64,000 nt of DNA from Pontederia crassipes (Eukaryota; Streptophyta; Magnoliopsida; Commelinales; Pontederiaceae): assembly GCA_030549335.1 (NCBI GenBank), contig CM060188.1, positions 69,470,696 through 69,534,695 of the forward strand, given 5' to 3'. The stretch's first letter is position 1. Each line of letters begins with the position of its first letter. Below are positions 32,701 to 45,430 of the stretch, in pieces. The notes below the pieces were generated by a model. That model was given only the letters and a program-made list of their open reading frames with translations, was not told where the DNA came from and ran no database searches. A program made the position numbers and the translations under genes.

Positions 32701-35679
32701 AATATGACAATAAATATATGACATTCAATATTAAAGTATTTCAACTTTGATTTAACTGAGGTTTATTTTTGAAACGTAACAAAGTACAAATTATGCTTTG
32801 ATAAACAATTTTAAGATTAGACAAAATATGATTCGGAAATATGATAACTTGGTATGTTTTACTTACTTCGATATTGGAAAAGAGATGAGTTAAATCAATT
32901 AGACTCCATTTCAGATATTATGAGTTCAGTTTAAATGATTTTTGGTACCCCGTTTGTCAATGCGTTGACCATTAATACTTTTTTGAACTAAAGAAAGAGG
33001 AAAACAAAATGATAGTGCCAAATCATCAATATCCATGCTACATGAGGCAAGACATTTTAAAAATAAAAGTCCAACCAAAAGTACTAAGCACAAGGATGAT
33101 ACATAATTTTTTAATCCATATAACTATATCAGGAAAGAAAATTCCATGACGAAAATATTTTGTGCTCATTAGGATTTACATATGGTTCATATAGGTTCTT
33201 TACTGTATAACCCGTTTTATATAGTTATTATAGTAACTGAACAAAATATAAGAAAAAAAAGACAACTTCCAATCCTTTCTACACGTGTGAATCTGAAATC
33301 TTTCAAACTATGTACAATTTATAACATTCCAGTGACTGCATGCGTAGGCATTGGAAGGCACATGGCCCGGCCCAGAATAATGATGGTCTTCGCAATTTGC
33401 AAAAGCTTATTGTTAAAAATATATTCATGTACTGATGTACTAGAACATTATGAAACTGGTAGAATTAGGTGATTCTTGACCACTTTATCTTTTCTCCATT
33501 TTGTATGTCCAAACGGAGGCGCAAGTTGGTGTTTTTAAAATCTTGTTAGCGATCATTATCTAACATCACTAGTTTGAATTTACTCTTCAATGTTCATGCT
33601 GGGTATCTGCTAAAATAATAGAAAAATGGAGAAACCTTACCAGATTTTTCATTGCATAGTAAACTATCTTGAACAATCTCTTCGATTTAGTAGTTATTGA
33701 CTAGATAACTTGGACTACTCGTCAAAGTTATGTACAATTAAACTAGTTGCTAACCCCCGGCACACATGAAAGTTATTTCGATGCCTGAAGGTTTGGCATC
33801 TTATTGACATGTTTCAGTAAATATTATGACAATGCTCTGACAGTCTGACTCTTGTATTTCTGCATTTCAAGTCTCTTGTTATTTAAGAGTTATTTACCCT
33901 TAAATAAATGGGTTATTCTCATGATGAATGTGCGTGCCATTGTTTTAGTTGGCCTATTATAGCCTTGATAAGTTCAAGTCCTCACCAGATTCCACTTTTC
34001 TGTTGCATAGTGAGATGAAAAAACAGCTTGAGGACTGTAGTAAATTGGTCCGCAAGAGGAGGAAGCTTCCCTGCTCATCATTGGATGTTTGGAGACACCT
34101 CAGGAGAGGTCAAAATGAACAAATTCTTTATAAGCCCTTGTTATCTGGTGAGACAGCATCTGATACACTAGTATCCTATTTTTATGGTAAAAGAGTCTAA
34201 TCAATCACTCATACTTGTGTGCAGGAATTTGTAATGACCTTCAGGATGTTTTTGAGAGGCACCTTCCTTTTTTAACTGGTCCTTCTAGATCTGCAGAAGT
34301 TCCAGGGCTTGCAGGTGGCTCTTCTGATAGTGCAATCCCAGAAATGGATATGGAACCAGAGATTCCTCGATTTGGAAGCATTACTGAAGAACTAAGGATG
34401 GATGTAATGCAATCTCCTGCCGCTGCAGGGGACAGAACTCCCATGGACATAAATAATATGAGCTCGGTTCCGGGCTATGGGAAAACTATTGAAACAGAAT
34501 TAATGGAAACTCCAGGGAGTTTTCCCAGAAACGAAACATTGACTTTAGAACCAGAAGTTGAGTCATCTTTACCGGACACAGAATGCTTTCTATATGATTC
34601 AAATATGCCAGAATTTCCTAGCATGATGTCTCCAGATATAGAAGTAAGCCTCATTTCTGGATCTTCTAGTTGGATCTTCTTGCATAGTAAAACTGGGAAA
34701 TAAATTTTTAACCCAACTTAACTTTTTAGGATTTCAACTTTTTGGAAGCTAGCAATGAATCATCAGGTAAGCTCCATGCCCTGTCAAAATGAATCTTTTA
34801 CTTTCCCTACCTTAACAACAGTTCTCTTACTACAAATTTCTTCTTTGTGAAGGTTATAATGAAAATGACATTGGCAGTATGTCTGCTAGGACCAAGTATG
34901 GAATTTGTCACATTTTGAATTCAGCATGACGCTTTCAGTCTTCTGTGTACTCATGAAAACCTAATTGAATGCAGGGCTGTGGCTCAGTATTTTAAAGACC
35001 ACTCACCTTCAAGCATTGATCCCGAGAACCAGTCAGGAGCTATAAGCTTGAATAAGATCTTGGAAGGGAAAACAAGAAAACAATGCTCACGGATGTTTTA
35101 TGAAAGCTTGGTAATGATTGAAGTTGCATGCGCCTTTTTCTTCATTTTCTCCCACTGGGGGTACAATTTCTCTCATTCTGTGCATTGTGCATGATCTGTC
35201 TTTTAATAAATTACTATTGTGGCGTTCAGTGAATTTTCAGATGTTAGCTCATTCAGGATCTCTCTTAAATGCTATTATATACATTGCCAGTGATAAGATT
35301 TGTGGACTGAAGCCTAACAAATTCAGTCATTAATTATTATGTAGCTCAAAATTCTTTGTGAGATGCCACGACGGAAGAACAGGTGATGAATTGGATTGGC
35401 TAAACTAAATTGTCAGTTCCTGTCATAGAGAATAGCCAATATAATTGTGATGATGAATTTTCTTTGTTTATGCTACTGTATATTCATGATATGGAATACC
35501 AACTTTGTATGCGTGAATATTCATCATTTGAATCTTTTGATGCCTTGCATATTCATCTCCCTTCATTTTTTTCTTGGTAGGTCCTGAAGAGCTATGGGTA
35601 CATTCATGTTGATCAAGTTGAAGCTTATGGTGATATTGTAATTTCGCCAGCGCCTGAATTGGCAAATGCCAAACTCTGA
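29715..35679 (+). CDS. RAD21: Sister chromatid cohesion 1 (RAD21/SCC1) kleisin
   Basis: Kleisin subunit that closes the cohesin ring by bridging SMC1 and SMC3 in the nucleus. Thirteen exons join in phase to 638 residues: 29715-29838, 30735-30996, 31083-31129, 31220-31266, 31354-31421, 31510-31892, 32058-32172, 34011-34147, 34225-34643, 34730-34766, 34853-34895, 34975-35110, 35581-35679. The N-terminal Rad21_Rec8 domain (about 1-100) starts MFYCHAILARKAPLGTVWIA and has FPDTPIALRMSAHLLLGLVRI-like helices, then VNLPEEAERAPFESVTLPE. The middle is acidic and variable. MKKQLEDCSKLVRKRRKLP follows exon 7. The C-terminal winged helix has ISLNKILEGKTRKQCSRMFY and YGDIVISPAPEL. The VNLPE/ESVTLP phrases suggest the SYN3 (RAD21.2) branch rather than SYN2/SYN4, recalled from Arabidopsis. 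Length is slightly under that of relatives. Exon 8 is placed at 34011 rather than 33949 because only that keeps phase. Confidence 0.92.
30180..30500 (+). other. Unexplained open stretch in RAD21 intron 1
   Basis: From 30049 a 136-codon frame runs to 30459 inside intron 1, with protein-like text such as FELVHLFGRSYILRTADAYR. I cannot relate it to any family. Immediately after it comes CATCCTTTATCTTCTC and an A run (30490-30498), reminiscent of the LINE 3' ends in this window, so it may be part of a small retroposed insertion. There is no direct evidence that it is translated. Confidence 0.3.
32173..34010 (+). other. Long RAD21 intron 7 (1.84 kb)
   Basis: AT-rich intron sequence between phase-compatible splice sites. 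I see no coding exon or clear mobile element inside. An alternative acceptor at 33948 would keep an open frame for exon 8 but in the wrong phase relative to exon 7. Confidence 0.6.
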
Positions 35680-36335
35680 CCTTAAGTTTTGCAAATATTT
35701 TTTTTTGTTTTTTGGTGATAAGACTTGTCTTCATATGTAAATTCATGCAGGATTCTGCATCTAGGATTAAATTGTAGTAACCATCTAACTTATTCGTCAA
35801 GGAAGCAATTGTAAATGTAAACTTCATTCTGGTCTTATACTATATGATATATGGTCAATCAAGAAAGAATTTAGTATCTGGTACCAGTTTTGATTGTCAA
35901 TACTGAGCGGCATTTTGTATCTATAACCAGTTTAACAATGATTGTTAATGCTTATACCACTTATGAAAAAGTATGGATTGAATTGATTGCCCAGAATTTT
36001 GTACTAACGATTTCAGGAACCCAACCATGATCATACAAGCTTATTGGTGCCCGTCACCGGTTCACTTTTTAGTTGATGCATGCCAACAATCCAGATAGGA
36101 GCTAAGGAAACATTTACTGGAGTAACACCTCATTGTTGACAGTGTGACAAGCTTGCTCCGGGACTCGATGCATCTTGATAATAGTAAGTGTTACTGACAG
36201 TTGAAAGCATTGTAATCGGGAAAGTCTTATTCTTCAAAAACTCAGCTTTTTGTGATGGTATGTAAAACATCTCCTCCACATACTGACACTTAAGCAATAG
36301 ACAGCGTGGATCTATTTTTTTCTTTTTCATATATA
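35680..36335. other. Intergenic DNA between convergent RAD21 and aspartic protease genes
   Basis: This 656-bp gap must hold the 3' untranslated regions of both genes, which converge here. No other feature was found. Confidence 0.6.
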
Positions 36336-37963
36336 CTAATTACAAACCTCTTCGGCGAATCCAATCCTAGATGTCATGGTGTCATACACTATTCTCTGAT
36401 TCTTCTGCTGGTAGTTCCCAATGATCCCCTGTTGATCTTCATACTGGAGGCTGGCGACGGCCAGGCACGCCTGAGAAGCATCCTTCTTGACGAAGTAGAA
36501 GATCCCTGTGACGTCCACGGTGATCTCGGCGCCGCCCTCGAACGCCATCTTCAGGGTGGGCACCTTGACCTCTTGGTAGCTCGACAGATCGAAGCAGGTG
36601 TCCAGTATGGAGAAGCTCGGCGCCGGCGGGTACCCTTCGAACTGCTTCACGAACTCGGCCTTCAGGGCCTTGTACACCGACGGCACGAGCCTCGTTATGA
36701 CGGTCCCGGAATCGATCAGAATCCTGCCGCTCGAGAACCCCGCGGCCTGGAGGGCCACGCCGCCCACGCTCATGCCGGTGAGGTTGAGGAAATAGAACGG
36801 CGCTTGGTCGGGGACGGTGATCATTCTGGTGTACGCGAGAGGGCTGGTGATCTTGTAGAGACTGGGATCGTCTCCCAGGACCAAAGAACCCGACGAGTTG
36901 AGCGCGCGCGCCGGCAGGCAGTAGGAGAACACGCCGCTGAACTGGGCGGTGGTTTGAGACACCAGTGACAGCTGAGTCCTCCCAAGCCCCATGAGGCCGG
37001 ATGTCCCGCCGAAGAGGCCGTGGTTGCTCCGGCCGCAGCCGAAGACGAAGTTATCCACCACGACGCCGCCGAGATCGATGCTCTCTCGTGCTAGGACGCC
37101 GCGGGTGTAGGAGCCGTCGCCGTAGCTGAGGGCGTAGTTGCAGCTGGACTTGTCCAGGCCGCAAGTGCCAGTGTTGCCCGTGGCCGGCTGGAGGGAGCTG
37201 CATTCGGTGGAGGAGCAAGGGACGGCTTGGTACGAAGGCGAGGCCGACGGGTCGAACATGGGCTCCTGCTGGCTGTAGCAGAAGAAGCACGGCTTGCACT
37301 GGACCCACGTCAAGTCGCTGCCGGTGTCGACGATGACCGTCATGTTCTTGCCGCCGACGGCGATGGTCGTTATGTAGTTCAGCGTCTGGAGCTTGATCCC
37401 GGACGTGAGGGGCACTTGGGCCGCGGCCGAGTTCTTGGGGACCTTCTTGGACACCGCCGCGCGTTTGATCCTGGCGTGGATGGACGAGACTCGACCATCG
37501 TCGGAGGTCAGGACGTCCTTGGCCGTCCTGGACGGCCACGGCATGCGAGGGTGGTGCTTCAGTTCTAACATCACAGCACCATTTCCTCTCCCTGTTTGAT
37601 GCGATGACATCAACAACGTTAACTACGTAAGAGGTCAAGACTCTACCATTCTCCATTAACGTTGCAAATATACTCGCAGAAGGACACGGTACATAAATCC
37701 AAAACACAGCAGTACATGGCAGCGGCGATCTGAAGCTTACTTGACCTCTGAGCGGGAGCAATTAATCGACCGGTAGCACTCTTCTCGCCCCACTGCAACT
37801 TATCTGTGCTCAGGGCTAACGTCCTCTCTTCAAGGCAATTCACAGGACGGCCGAGCCCCGCGGCGACCACGATCAGCAGGGGAACAAGAAGCTGCAGATG
37901 GCCGGAGAAGAACACGGAGCAGCGCTTAGGAGTCGGAACGCATCTCGCCGGCGATCCCTCCAT
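36336..37963 (-). CDS. Secreted nepenthesin-type aspartic protease (family A1)
   Basis: Pepsin-like endopeptidase acting outside the cell or in the vacuole. Two exons, 37963-37741 and 37591-36336, join in phase (TCA A / GG) to 492 residues. Residues 20-40 (LQLLVPLLIVVAAGLG) are a signal-peptide core, followed by a prosegment to about 140 with the plant phrase LELKHHPRMPW. The catalytic aspartates are Asp163 in VIVDTGSDLTWVQC and Asp368 in ILIDSGTVITRL; the flap tyrosine is in ALSYGDGSYTRG. The Cys-rich nepenthesin insert follows the first motif (CKPCFFCY, VPCSSTEC, CGLDKSSC). The C-terminus IGNYQQKNQRIVYD and IGFAEEVC are typical of the CND41/CDR1-like plant group. Length fits. Both exons are very GC-rich. 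Substrate unknown. The start is the first ATG giving a signal peptide. Confidence 0.93.
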
Positions 37964-39259
37964 GGCACGGCGCCGGAGAGCTGATGAGGGAAAGAGCCAA
38001 GCGGCTGAGTCAGGAATGGGCTGCAAGGGAGAGCAAGGGAACAACGAGCTGGCCGCATATGGTGGCCAGGTCTCTCTAAAGTCTTGGGTTTTGTGGAGCT
38101 TCTGGGGAAAGAGAACAAAGGAGGGTGCGCTGGATCTTTGGAGGCACTCGCGGCACTGGAAAATTATTGGAGGGATCACGGGCGCACCTCAAACTTCGAT
38201 CTGCTGGCTGCTTCTTTTGTTTGGAGGGGGGGAGGAGGTGGAGGAGGAGGTCCTCCTCCTGCGTCGTTGTCTTGGTTCTATTTATGTCGTTGGTGCATGC
38301 GCTCGGCGCGCCCCGTGAGGTGCATGCATGCTGCGGCCGCGCACGCACGGGCATAGGAGCATCTGCTCGTCATGTATGCAAGCACAACATGAAGGATCCA
38401 AAGTATATAGCGAGCTCGTGTCCCAGTTTTCTGAGTCAACAATTTGATTGGAGTATATTATTTTAATCGTGCTCGTGTCGTTGACTAAAACGAAGATACT
38501 GCTCACAATGCCCCCTAGAGATTTCAGCTTCTTTTGTTTACGTGATTGGATTTAAAAAAAAAAAGCTCAAAGTTCAAATCTTATTGATCCAAGAATATTT
38601 GAACTTTGAGACCTTTTGAGTGTTATTTCTCCTGGCAAATTCTAATGAAACCTTGTATGAGTCTAGTTCATGAAAATATAATGAAATCAGGATATATCCT
38701 ATAGGTTTAATTTCACCATGAGAGAGGAGAGATAACATTGATTTTAAGTGTAATCCTCCTTCTCTAACAATCTTATGGGAGATTTGGCTCTTTTGGTGAA
38801 GAGATCATGGATGAAAAAAAAAAATCTAAAGCTGCGCCAAAAGTATACTAGTTTATTGTGCAATGCCACCACTTCAACTAAGTTAAACTAAGTTATTTTA
38901 GGGAAATAAATATATTCAAATGAATTTGTGATCACTGACCAATCCAATAATCAATCTTCTAACGATCAAATAATATAACAAGAAAAGTGAACCATCATCT
39001 TAATCGATGAATTAAGTTGAAGAATGATGTACGTATGGAATGTATTTAAGGATGAAAGCATATCCACCTTGTTCAAACTTCAATGTTATTCCATCACGTA
39101 CATCCTTTGAAATTTTCACTAGCCACAACACTCTAAAAACTATTATATCTATTTTTTTGAATTTTAGAATAACCATAAAAAATAAATAAATAAAACTTGG
39201 ATGGGAGGGAAGGCAAGCGCCGAAGAAAGTCCAGGATGGGATCAACTAACACTCTAAAA
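37964..39259. other. Upstream region of the aspartic protease and spacer
   Basis: The first 400 bases are GC-rich and should contain the promoter and leader of the minus-strand protease, with a GGA/GGT-rich purine run at 38225-38265. The rest is AT-rich with nothing recognised. Confidence 0.45.
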
Positions 39260-39480
39260 ACCATTACATTTATTCATGATGACAGTCGCCTTCTCGTGAA
39301 GATTGTTCGCCTCCGCCTTCTGCTTGATACGGAACTCTGCCACATAAGAGCTTTTTGGCAACGTCCCATGGTGGGACCGCGGTCGTCGATGCCGCCAAGG
39401 CTTCAGCTGTCTCAAAAATGACTTCTTGGCCGAAAGTTTTAATCGACCACAAAATCCCTGAGGCGTGGGTCACTCTTCGA
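39260..39480 (-). other. Coding-like segment downstream of the exon-like array
   Basis: On the minus strand an open stretch reads ILWSIKTFGQEVIFETAEAL and then VPPWDVAKKLLCGRVPYQ, with a balanced composition unlike the neighbouring repeats. No family is recognised. Its position and strand fit a 3' part of the same gene-like unit as the array, but no splice model is secure. Confidence 0.3.
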
Positions 39481-39587
39481 CAAAAGAAATAATGTAAATA
39501 AGGCATCAGCAAAAGAAAGAATGTAAAGAGGCATCGACAAAAAAATAAAAGAGAAGAGAAAAAATAAGGAAAGAAAGTCTTACGATT

Positions 39588-42500
39588 CTTCTTCATCTTC
39601 CTTCCCTGCGGTTACCTCCAACGCAACCCCGACTATGCCTCATGCTTGGATTTCTACCATTTTGGTTAAAGCTTCTGCCCGTCCAAGTGCACGACGCGCC
39701 CTGGAAAAGTTTGGAGTCGGATGAGGGCAAAAGAAAAAATGTAAAGAACCATCGAGGCAAGAAAAAAAAGAAAAAAGAAAGAAAAAGGAAGAAAATCTTA
39801 CATTCTTTTTCGTTTCCCTACGGTCAACTCCAATGCGACCCCGGCTATGCCCCATTCTTGGATTTCTACCATTTTGGTCAAAGTTTCTGCCCGTCCAAGT
39901 GCATGACGCGCACTGGAAAAGTTTGGAGGCGGATGAGGGCAAAAGAAAAAATGTAAAAAAGCATCGAGGCAAGAAAAAAAGAAAAAAAAAAGAAAATCTT
40001 ACATTCTTTTTCCTTCCCTACTGTCAGCTCCAACACGACCCCGGCTATGACCCATCCTTGGATTTCTACCATTTTGGTCAAAGCTTCTGCCGTCCAAGTG
40101 CACGAGGCACCCTGGAAAAGTTTGTAGGGGGATGAGGGCAAAAGAAAAAATGTAAAGAACCATCTGAGGCAAGAAAAAAAGACAAAAAAAGAAAAAAAAA
40201 GAAAATCTTACATTCTTTTTCCTTTCCTATGGTCAACTCCAACGTGGCCCTGGCTATGCCCCATTCTTGGCTTTCTACCATTTTGGTCAAAACTTCTGCC
40301 CATCCAAGTGCACGACGCACCTTGGAAAAGTTTGGAGGCGGATGAGGGCAAAAGAAAAATATGTAAAGAACCATCGAGGCAAGAAAAAAAAGAGAACAAG
40401 GAAAAAAAGAAAGAAAATCTTACATTCTTTTTCCTTCCCTACGGTCAACTCCAACGCGACCCCGGCCATTCTTGGATTTCTACCATTTTGGTCAAAGCTT
40501 CTGCCCGTCCAAGTGCACGACGCGCCTTGGAAAAGTTTGGAGGCGAATGAGGGCAAAAGAAAAAAATGTAAAGAACCACCGAGGCAAGAAAAAAAGGAGA
40601 AAAAATAAAGAAAAAAAGAAAGAAAATCTTACATTCTTTTTCCTTCCCTACGGTCAACTCCAACGCGACCCCGGCTATGCCCCATTCTTGGATTTCTACC
40701 ATTTTGGTCAAAGCTTCTGCCCGTCCAAGTGCACGTCGCCCTAGAAAAGTTTGGAGGCGGATGAGGGCAAAAGAAAAAATGTAAAGAACCATCGAGACAA
40801 GAAAAAAAAAAGAGAAAAAAGAAAAAAAAAATCTTACATTCTTTTTCCTTCTCTACGGTCAACTCCAACGCGACCCCGACTATGCCCCATTTTTGGATTT
40901 CTACCATTTTGGTCAAAGCTTCTGCCCATCCAAGTGCACGACGTGCCCTAAAAAAGTTTGGAGGCGGATGAGGACAAAAGAAAAAATGTAAAGAACCATC
41001 GAGACAAGAAAAAAAAAAGAGAAAAAAGAAAACAGAAAGAAAATCTTACATTCTTTTTTCTTCCCTATGGTTAACTCCAACGTGACCCCGGCTATGCCCC
41101 ATTTTTGAATTTCTACCATTTGGGTCAAAGCTTCTTCCCGTCCAAGTGCACGACACGCCCTGAAAAAGTTTGGAGGCGGATGAGGGCAAAAGAAAAAATG
41201 TAAATAACCATGGATGTAATGATATATAATTTTATCTTAAGAAATTAAACTAAAAATATTCATTAAGTTAATTGTTATCTTATTGTGAGATAAATGGTCT
41301 AGTGATTAAAATTATGACAAGGAGCCAATTATATCAGGCATAAATATGAAGTACTAACATAATCGAGGTTACTTGATGTAATTAATAGTTAAATAACCTA
41401 TTATTATGTTTATTGTAATTGAAAATATAATGCGTTATTTTTTCAGTGGGTACTAGCTAAAGAACAAAATCAAAATAGTTAAATAAATCAAGTTAAATAG
41501 AAATTAATAAATGGTTAATTTAATTATTTGTCAAGTCTGCTTCCCCCACTATATGCAAATAAATTATAATTGCATTTTTTTTAACCATGTACGCCTGATA
41601 CATGACACCTTGGATCTTGCCTCTCAAACCAACCCCAGCAGCCCTCCACCTCATCCTCTAATTTCTCCCCTTGATGACACCTCATGCTTTCTAAGTTCAG
41701 GCAAATCAAACAGCTAAGGTGCTTTAGTCACCCTTTTATCCATCTTTGGCGGTTGCAGATGGGGACGATGACAACAAAAAAAAAAAGAGAGAGGAAATAA
41801 ATCTTGCTGGCCGAGTGAGGAGAGAAAAGAAAAAAAAATGAAAGGAGCTCCTGTTGGTCTCTGATCGAGTTAGGGGAGATAGAAGAGAATGGGAGGAGAG
41901 GAGACTTAGAGGAAAAAGAAAAAAAAAAGAGAAGAAGTTAACGAATTAAAGGTACGTAAGAGTTGGATCTAATTAATATTTGTTGATAATATTCATAATG
42001 TAGACTTCTGCATGTTTAGAGTAAAATCCATCTTTATCAACGGATTGAATTGATAGGAGAAATTTTACTATTTGTTAGAAACATGAAACCTATTAAAGAA
42101 ACATACTACGTTTCAATTGTTTCAATTTAAAATGTAGAAGCCGAATGTTGAGTTGATTTACAAAATATTGTATTGTGATTCAAATTTTCTGAAAGTTGGA
42201 TCACATGATAACTTAGAAGTATATAAGAGAATAAAGGATAATCATCAAATCTTATGTATTTAAAAAGTAATATGTAATTTGATAAGCATAGATCTTGTTG
42301 CCTCACAGAATTAGTAGAGTGGATTCCGGCTCATGCTATAAATAATATGCCTAGAATTAAAATATAAAATTTACATAACTTATAGCCAGCTGAGCGAGAG
42401 TTCTAATGCAAGTGTTGAGTTATTCCAAAATAATTTGCTGAGGGAGATTTGAGATGAATAAGTGGTACATCTTGAGTTCTAGAAGTGTGAATAAACTAAT

Positions 42501-45430
42501 GTGATGTCTGTGAACACGAACATTTTTGTACATAAATTATGATGAGTACAACTTGGTAATTAATATATGTTGCACTTATGATGCCTAGTTTTGTCAAATT
42601 TTGAAATTAAGTTAATCAGATGTCTGTAGACAACAAAAATTGCTATCCAATTTTATAAATCAGATATTAAATCAAATATGACATGAAATTATTTGATGAT
42701 TTAGAAAGAGATAGATATTGATGTTAGGATTCAATTACAATTGAAATTAATTGAAAAATATATGTCTAATTAAAGTTATAAAGGATTAACCGAGTCCTCT
42801 GAATCTGTCATAAGAAAACTTAGAGCAGATTATGTTGACACTTGTGAAATTTGTTGTACTCTTTTCAGAAGGATATAAGAAAAAAAAAGAATTAAAAATT
42901 TTATAAGTTACACCTCTAAAAGTTACGTCTATGGAAATTGGAAATTATTAGAAAAAATGAGTTGTGTACTAATTGCTAAAAATAATAAAAGTACGGTTAC
43001 TCAATCTGTCAACATGAAACTTAGGGTGAACGATGATTTTCCTTAGAAACAAGTCTAATGGAATATGGAGTGAAGTAAATTGGAATCATTACGTTTTATT
43101 ATTTATATTCAAAGTTATGATATTTCTTAACTAGGTGGACAAATTGAATTGATTGAGCTAGATGGATTGTGTAAATCATATAAAATTTCTATGCTGGTAT
43201 GATTGTAAGAGTAATATGGGCTTATAATATTGTTATAGGGTTAGATGAATGATAACAAAAAAAAGAGGAAATACTAATCGCTTATGTCAGGTAAGTTGGT
43301 TTCTCCTACTCTATATTTTCACCTCTTTTGAATTTGGTGTGACATCGATTGTTATATGTATTAAATATATTTTGGATAGATTATGAATTGATTTCAAGAA
43401 ATGCAACTATGAAAAGTATATATGAATGATTGTATGATTGCACATTTGAAAAGCATATGTGATATGATATGAATGGATTATGAGAAGTGCAATCTTATTT
43501 CGTTTGAAATGATTGATCGAGTGATGATACAATTGAAAAGCATATGTGGCATGTTAAGGATTGGTTTAATAAAATACAATCCTATTCCGTTTGAATCGAT
43601 GTTCGACATTATTCATCTTCTGATATTTGAATTACAAAATATGGTTAATCTTTTGATCTTTGATATGAAGTTGTTATATGATGAATCATGCATCTGCATC
43701 TGCCTGTATCTGCATATGTGATAGTTGGAGCTAAGTGCTACATCGCTGATTATGATGGGAGCCACATCTAGAGTCCAATCCATTATTCTGTTCCCCAATA
43801 ATGAGATGAGATAGGCTGGAGCTAAGTGCCATGCGGAGCTAAGTGCCACATCGTGAGTAGTCGCGATGGGAGGCCACCTCTAGAATCCGTAGGGGCCACC
43901 TCTAGAGTCCACCTATCGCTATATGATTTGTTCCCCGAAAGGGATGAGGTATAATGGAACTAAGTGCTACATCGCTGATCATGATGGGAGCCACCTCTAG
44001 AGTTCACCTACCGACCACTGGCCAGTTGGTGATCCGTGCATTCATATGAGAGTGTTGCATTTGCATACATCTGTTTGATATGATTTGAATGATATTGATG
44101 CAATTTGAGTGTGATGATTTTGATTAGGATATTGTATATATTATTTTCAAATATATGAAAACATCCATTGCGTTACTATAATTATTTCATATCTTTGCAT
44201 GTCACTCCGAATTAATTAGATGGTAACACATAGTTTATGAGTTATCAACTTACTGAACTATTTTAGCTCACTCTGTTGTTTCTAACATTTTTTAGATCAT
44301 TATAGCTTCTTGGATCGTGCGAGGTCATAATCTTAGCATAGTTTAGCTCATCTGATGTAAAGGTATTGAGGGAAGTTGTTACTCTCGTGTCCTTTTGTTA
44401 GGACGTCAAGAGACTTTGATATGTGTATTATATATGTGTCATTCTGTAAGAATGTAAAGTAATTTTGTGAAATGTGAAACTTAGGGTAGATGATTTGCTC
44501 TGAAATGATCATCATAAATTCGTGTAATTTATTTAATGATATATTTTTATTTCTTTTGTTTTTAAAAAGAAAATATTTACGTCACATTTTCGCAATCTCT
44601 CTCAATTTTATTTGATCGTCCATAATGAGTCGCGAACTCCAGTTTAAATTATGGTTTAAATCGGGGTCGTGACAATCGAGGCAAGAAAAAGGAGAAAAAA
44701 GAAAAAAAGAAAGAAAATCTTACATTCTTTTTCCTTCCATAAGGTCAACTCCAACGCGACCCCAGCTATGCCCCACTTCTGCCCTTCCAAGTGCACGACA
44801 CACCTTAGAAAGTTTGGAGGCAGATGAGGGCGAAAGAAAAAAATGTAAAGAACCATCGAGGCAAGAAAAAAAAAATAAAATCTTACATTCTTTTTCCTTC
44901 CGGTTAACTCCAATGTGAAAATCTTACATTCTTTTTCCTTCCGGTTAACTCCAATGTGACCCCGGCTATGCCCCATTTTTGGATTTCTACCATTTTGGTC
45001 AAAGCTTCTGCCCGTCCAAGTGCACGACCCGCCTTGGAAAAGTTTGGAGGCGGATGAGGGGAAAAGAAAAAATTGTAAAGAACCGTCGAGGCAAGAAAAA
45101 AAAGAAAGAAAAAAAGTTCCCTACGGTCAACTCCAACGCGACCCCGGCTATGCCCCATTCTTGGATTTCTACCATTTTGGTCAAAGCTTCTGCCCGTCCA
45201 AGTGCACGACACGCCATGGAAAAGTTTGGAGGTGGATAAGGGCAAAAGAAAAAATGTAAAGAACCATGGAGGCAAGAGAAAAAAGAAAAAAAAGAAAATC
45301 TTACATATTTTTTCTTTCCCTACGGTCAACTCCAATGCGACCCCGGCTATGCCCCATTCTTGGATTTCTACCATTTTGGTCAAAGTTTTCCCGTCCAAGT
45401 GCACAACGCGCCCTGGAAAAGTTTGGAGGC
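39588..45430 (-). repeat. Tandem array of about 12 units of roughly 200 bp, each with an exon-like core
   Basis: Eight units lie at 39588-41214 and about four (some shortened) at 44675-45430; a 3.46-kb LTR insertion separates them. The best landmark is TTCTACCATTTTGGTCAAAG, near 39652, 39869, 40066, 40276, 40477, 40696, 40898, 41112, 44986, 45167 and 45365. Read on the minus strand, each unit has a pyrimidine tract ending CTTTTCCAG, then a core of about 110 bases encoding ALGRAEALTKMVEIQEWGI and VALELTVGKEKE, then a GTAAG donor and a poly-purine/pyrimidine stretch. About four cores remain fully open in the same frame; others are damaged. This looks like amplification of one exon plus intron of an unknown coiled-coil gene or element. 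Confidence 0.9.
41210..44679. mobile_element. Probable solo LTR of a Ty3-type retrotransposon inside the tandem array
   Basis: The insert 41215-44674 begins TGTAATGATA and ends GGGGTCGTGACA (TG...CA). It is flanked by ATGGA (41210-41214) and ATCGA (44675-44679), a 5-bp duplication with one change, and it interrupts a repeat unit between CCAT and CGAGG. At 43.7-44.0 kb it holds short internal repeats of GGAGCTAAGTGC and GCCACCTCTAGAG type. No gag, pol or second LTR is seen in 3.46 kb. Long LTRs with such internal repeats are known in the Tekay/Del lineage; that assignment is inference. It is a fossil left by LTR recombination, younger than the array. Confidence 0.65.

Noticed and set aside
33949-34010. 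RAD21 exon 8 starting at 33949
   Set aside because: The phase does not fit exon 7; the acceptor before 34011 restores phase and gives the family phrase MKKQL directly after LNNA.
36306-37568. Long plus-strand frames opposite the aspartic protease
   Set aside because: They are mirror frames of a GC-rich coding exon; only the minus-strand frame has protease motifs and correct splicing.
39588-45430. CRISPR-like array
   Set aside because: The unit is about 200 bp with related, not unique, sequence throughout, in a plant nuclear context with introns and retroelements.
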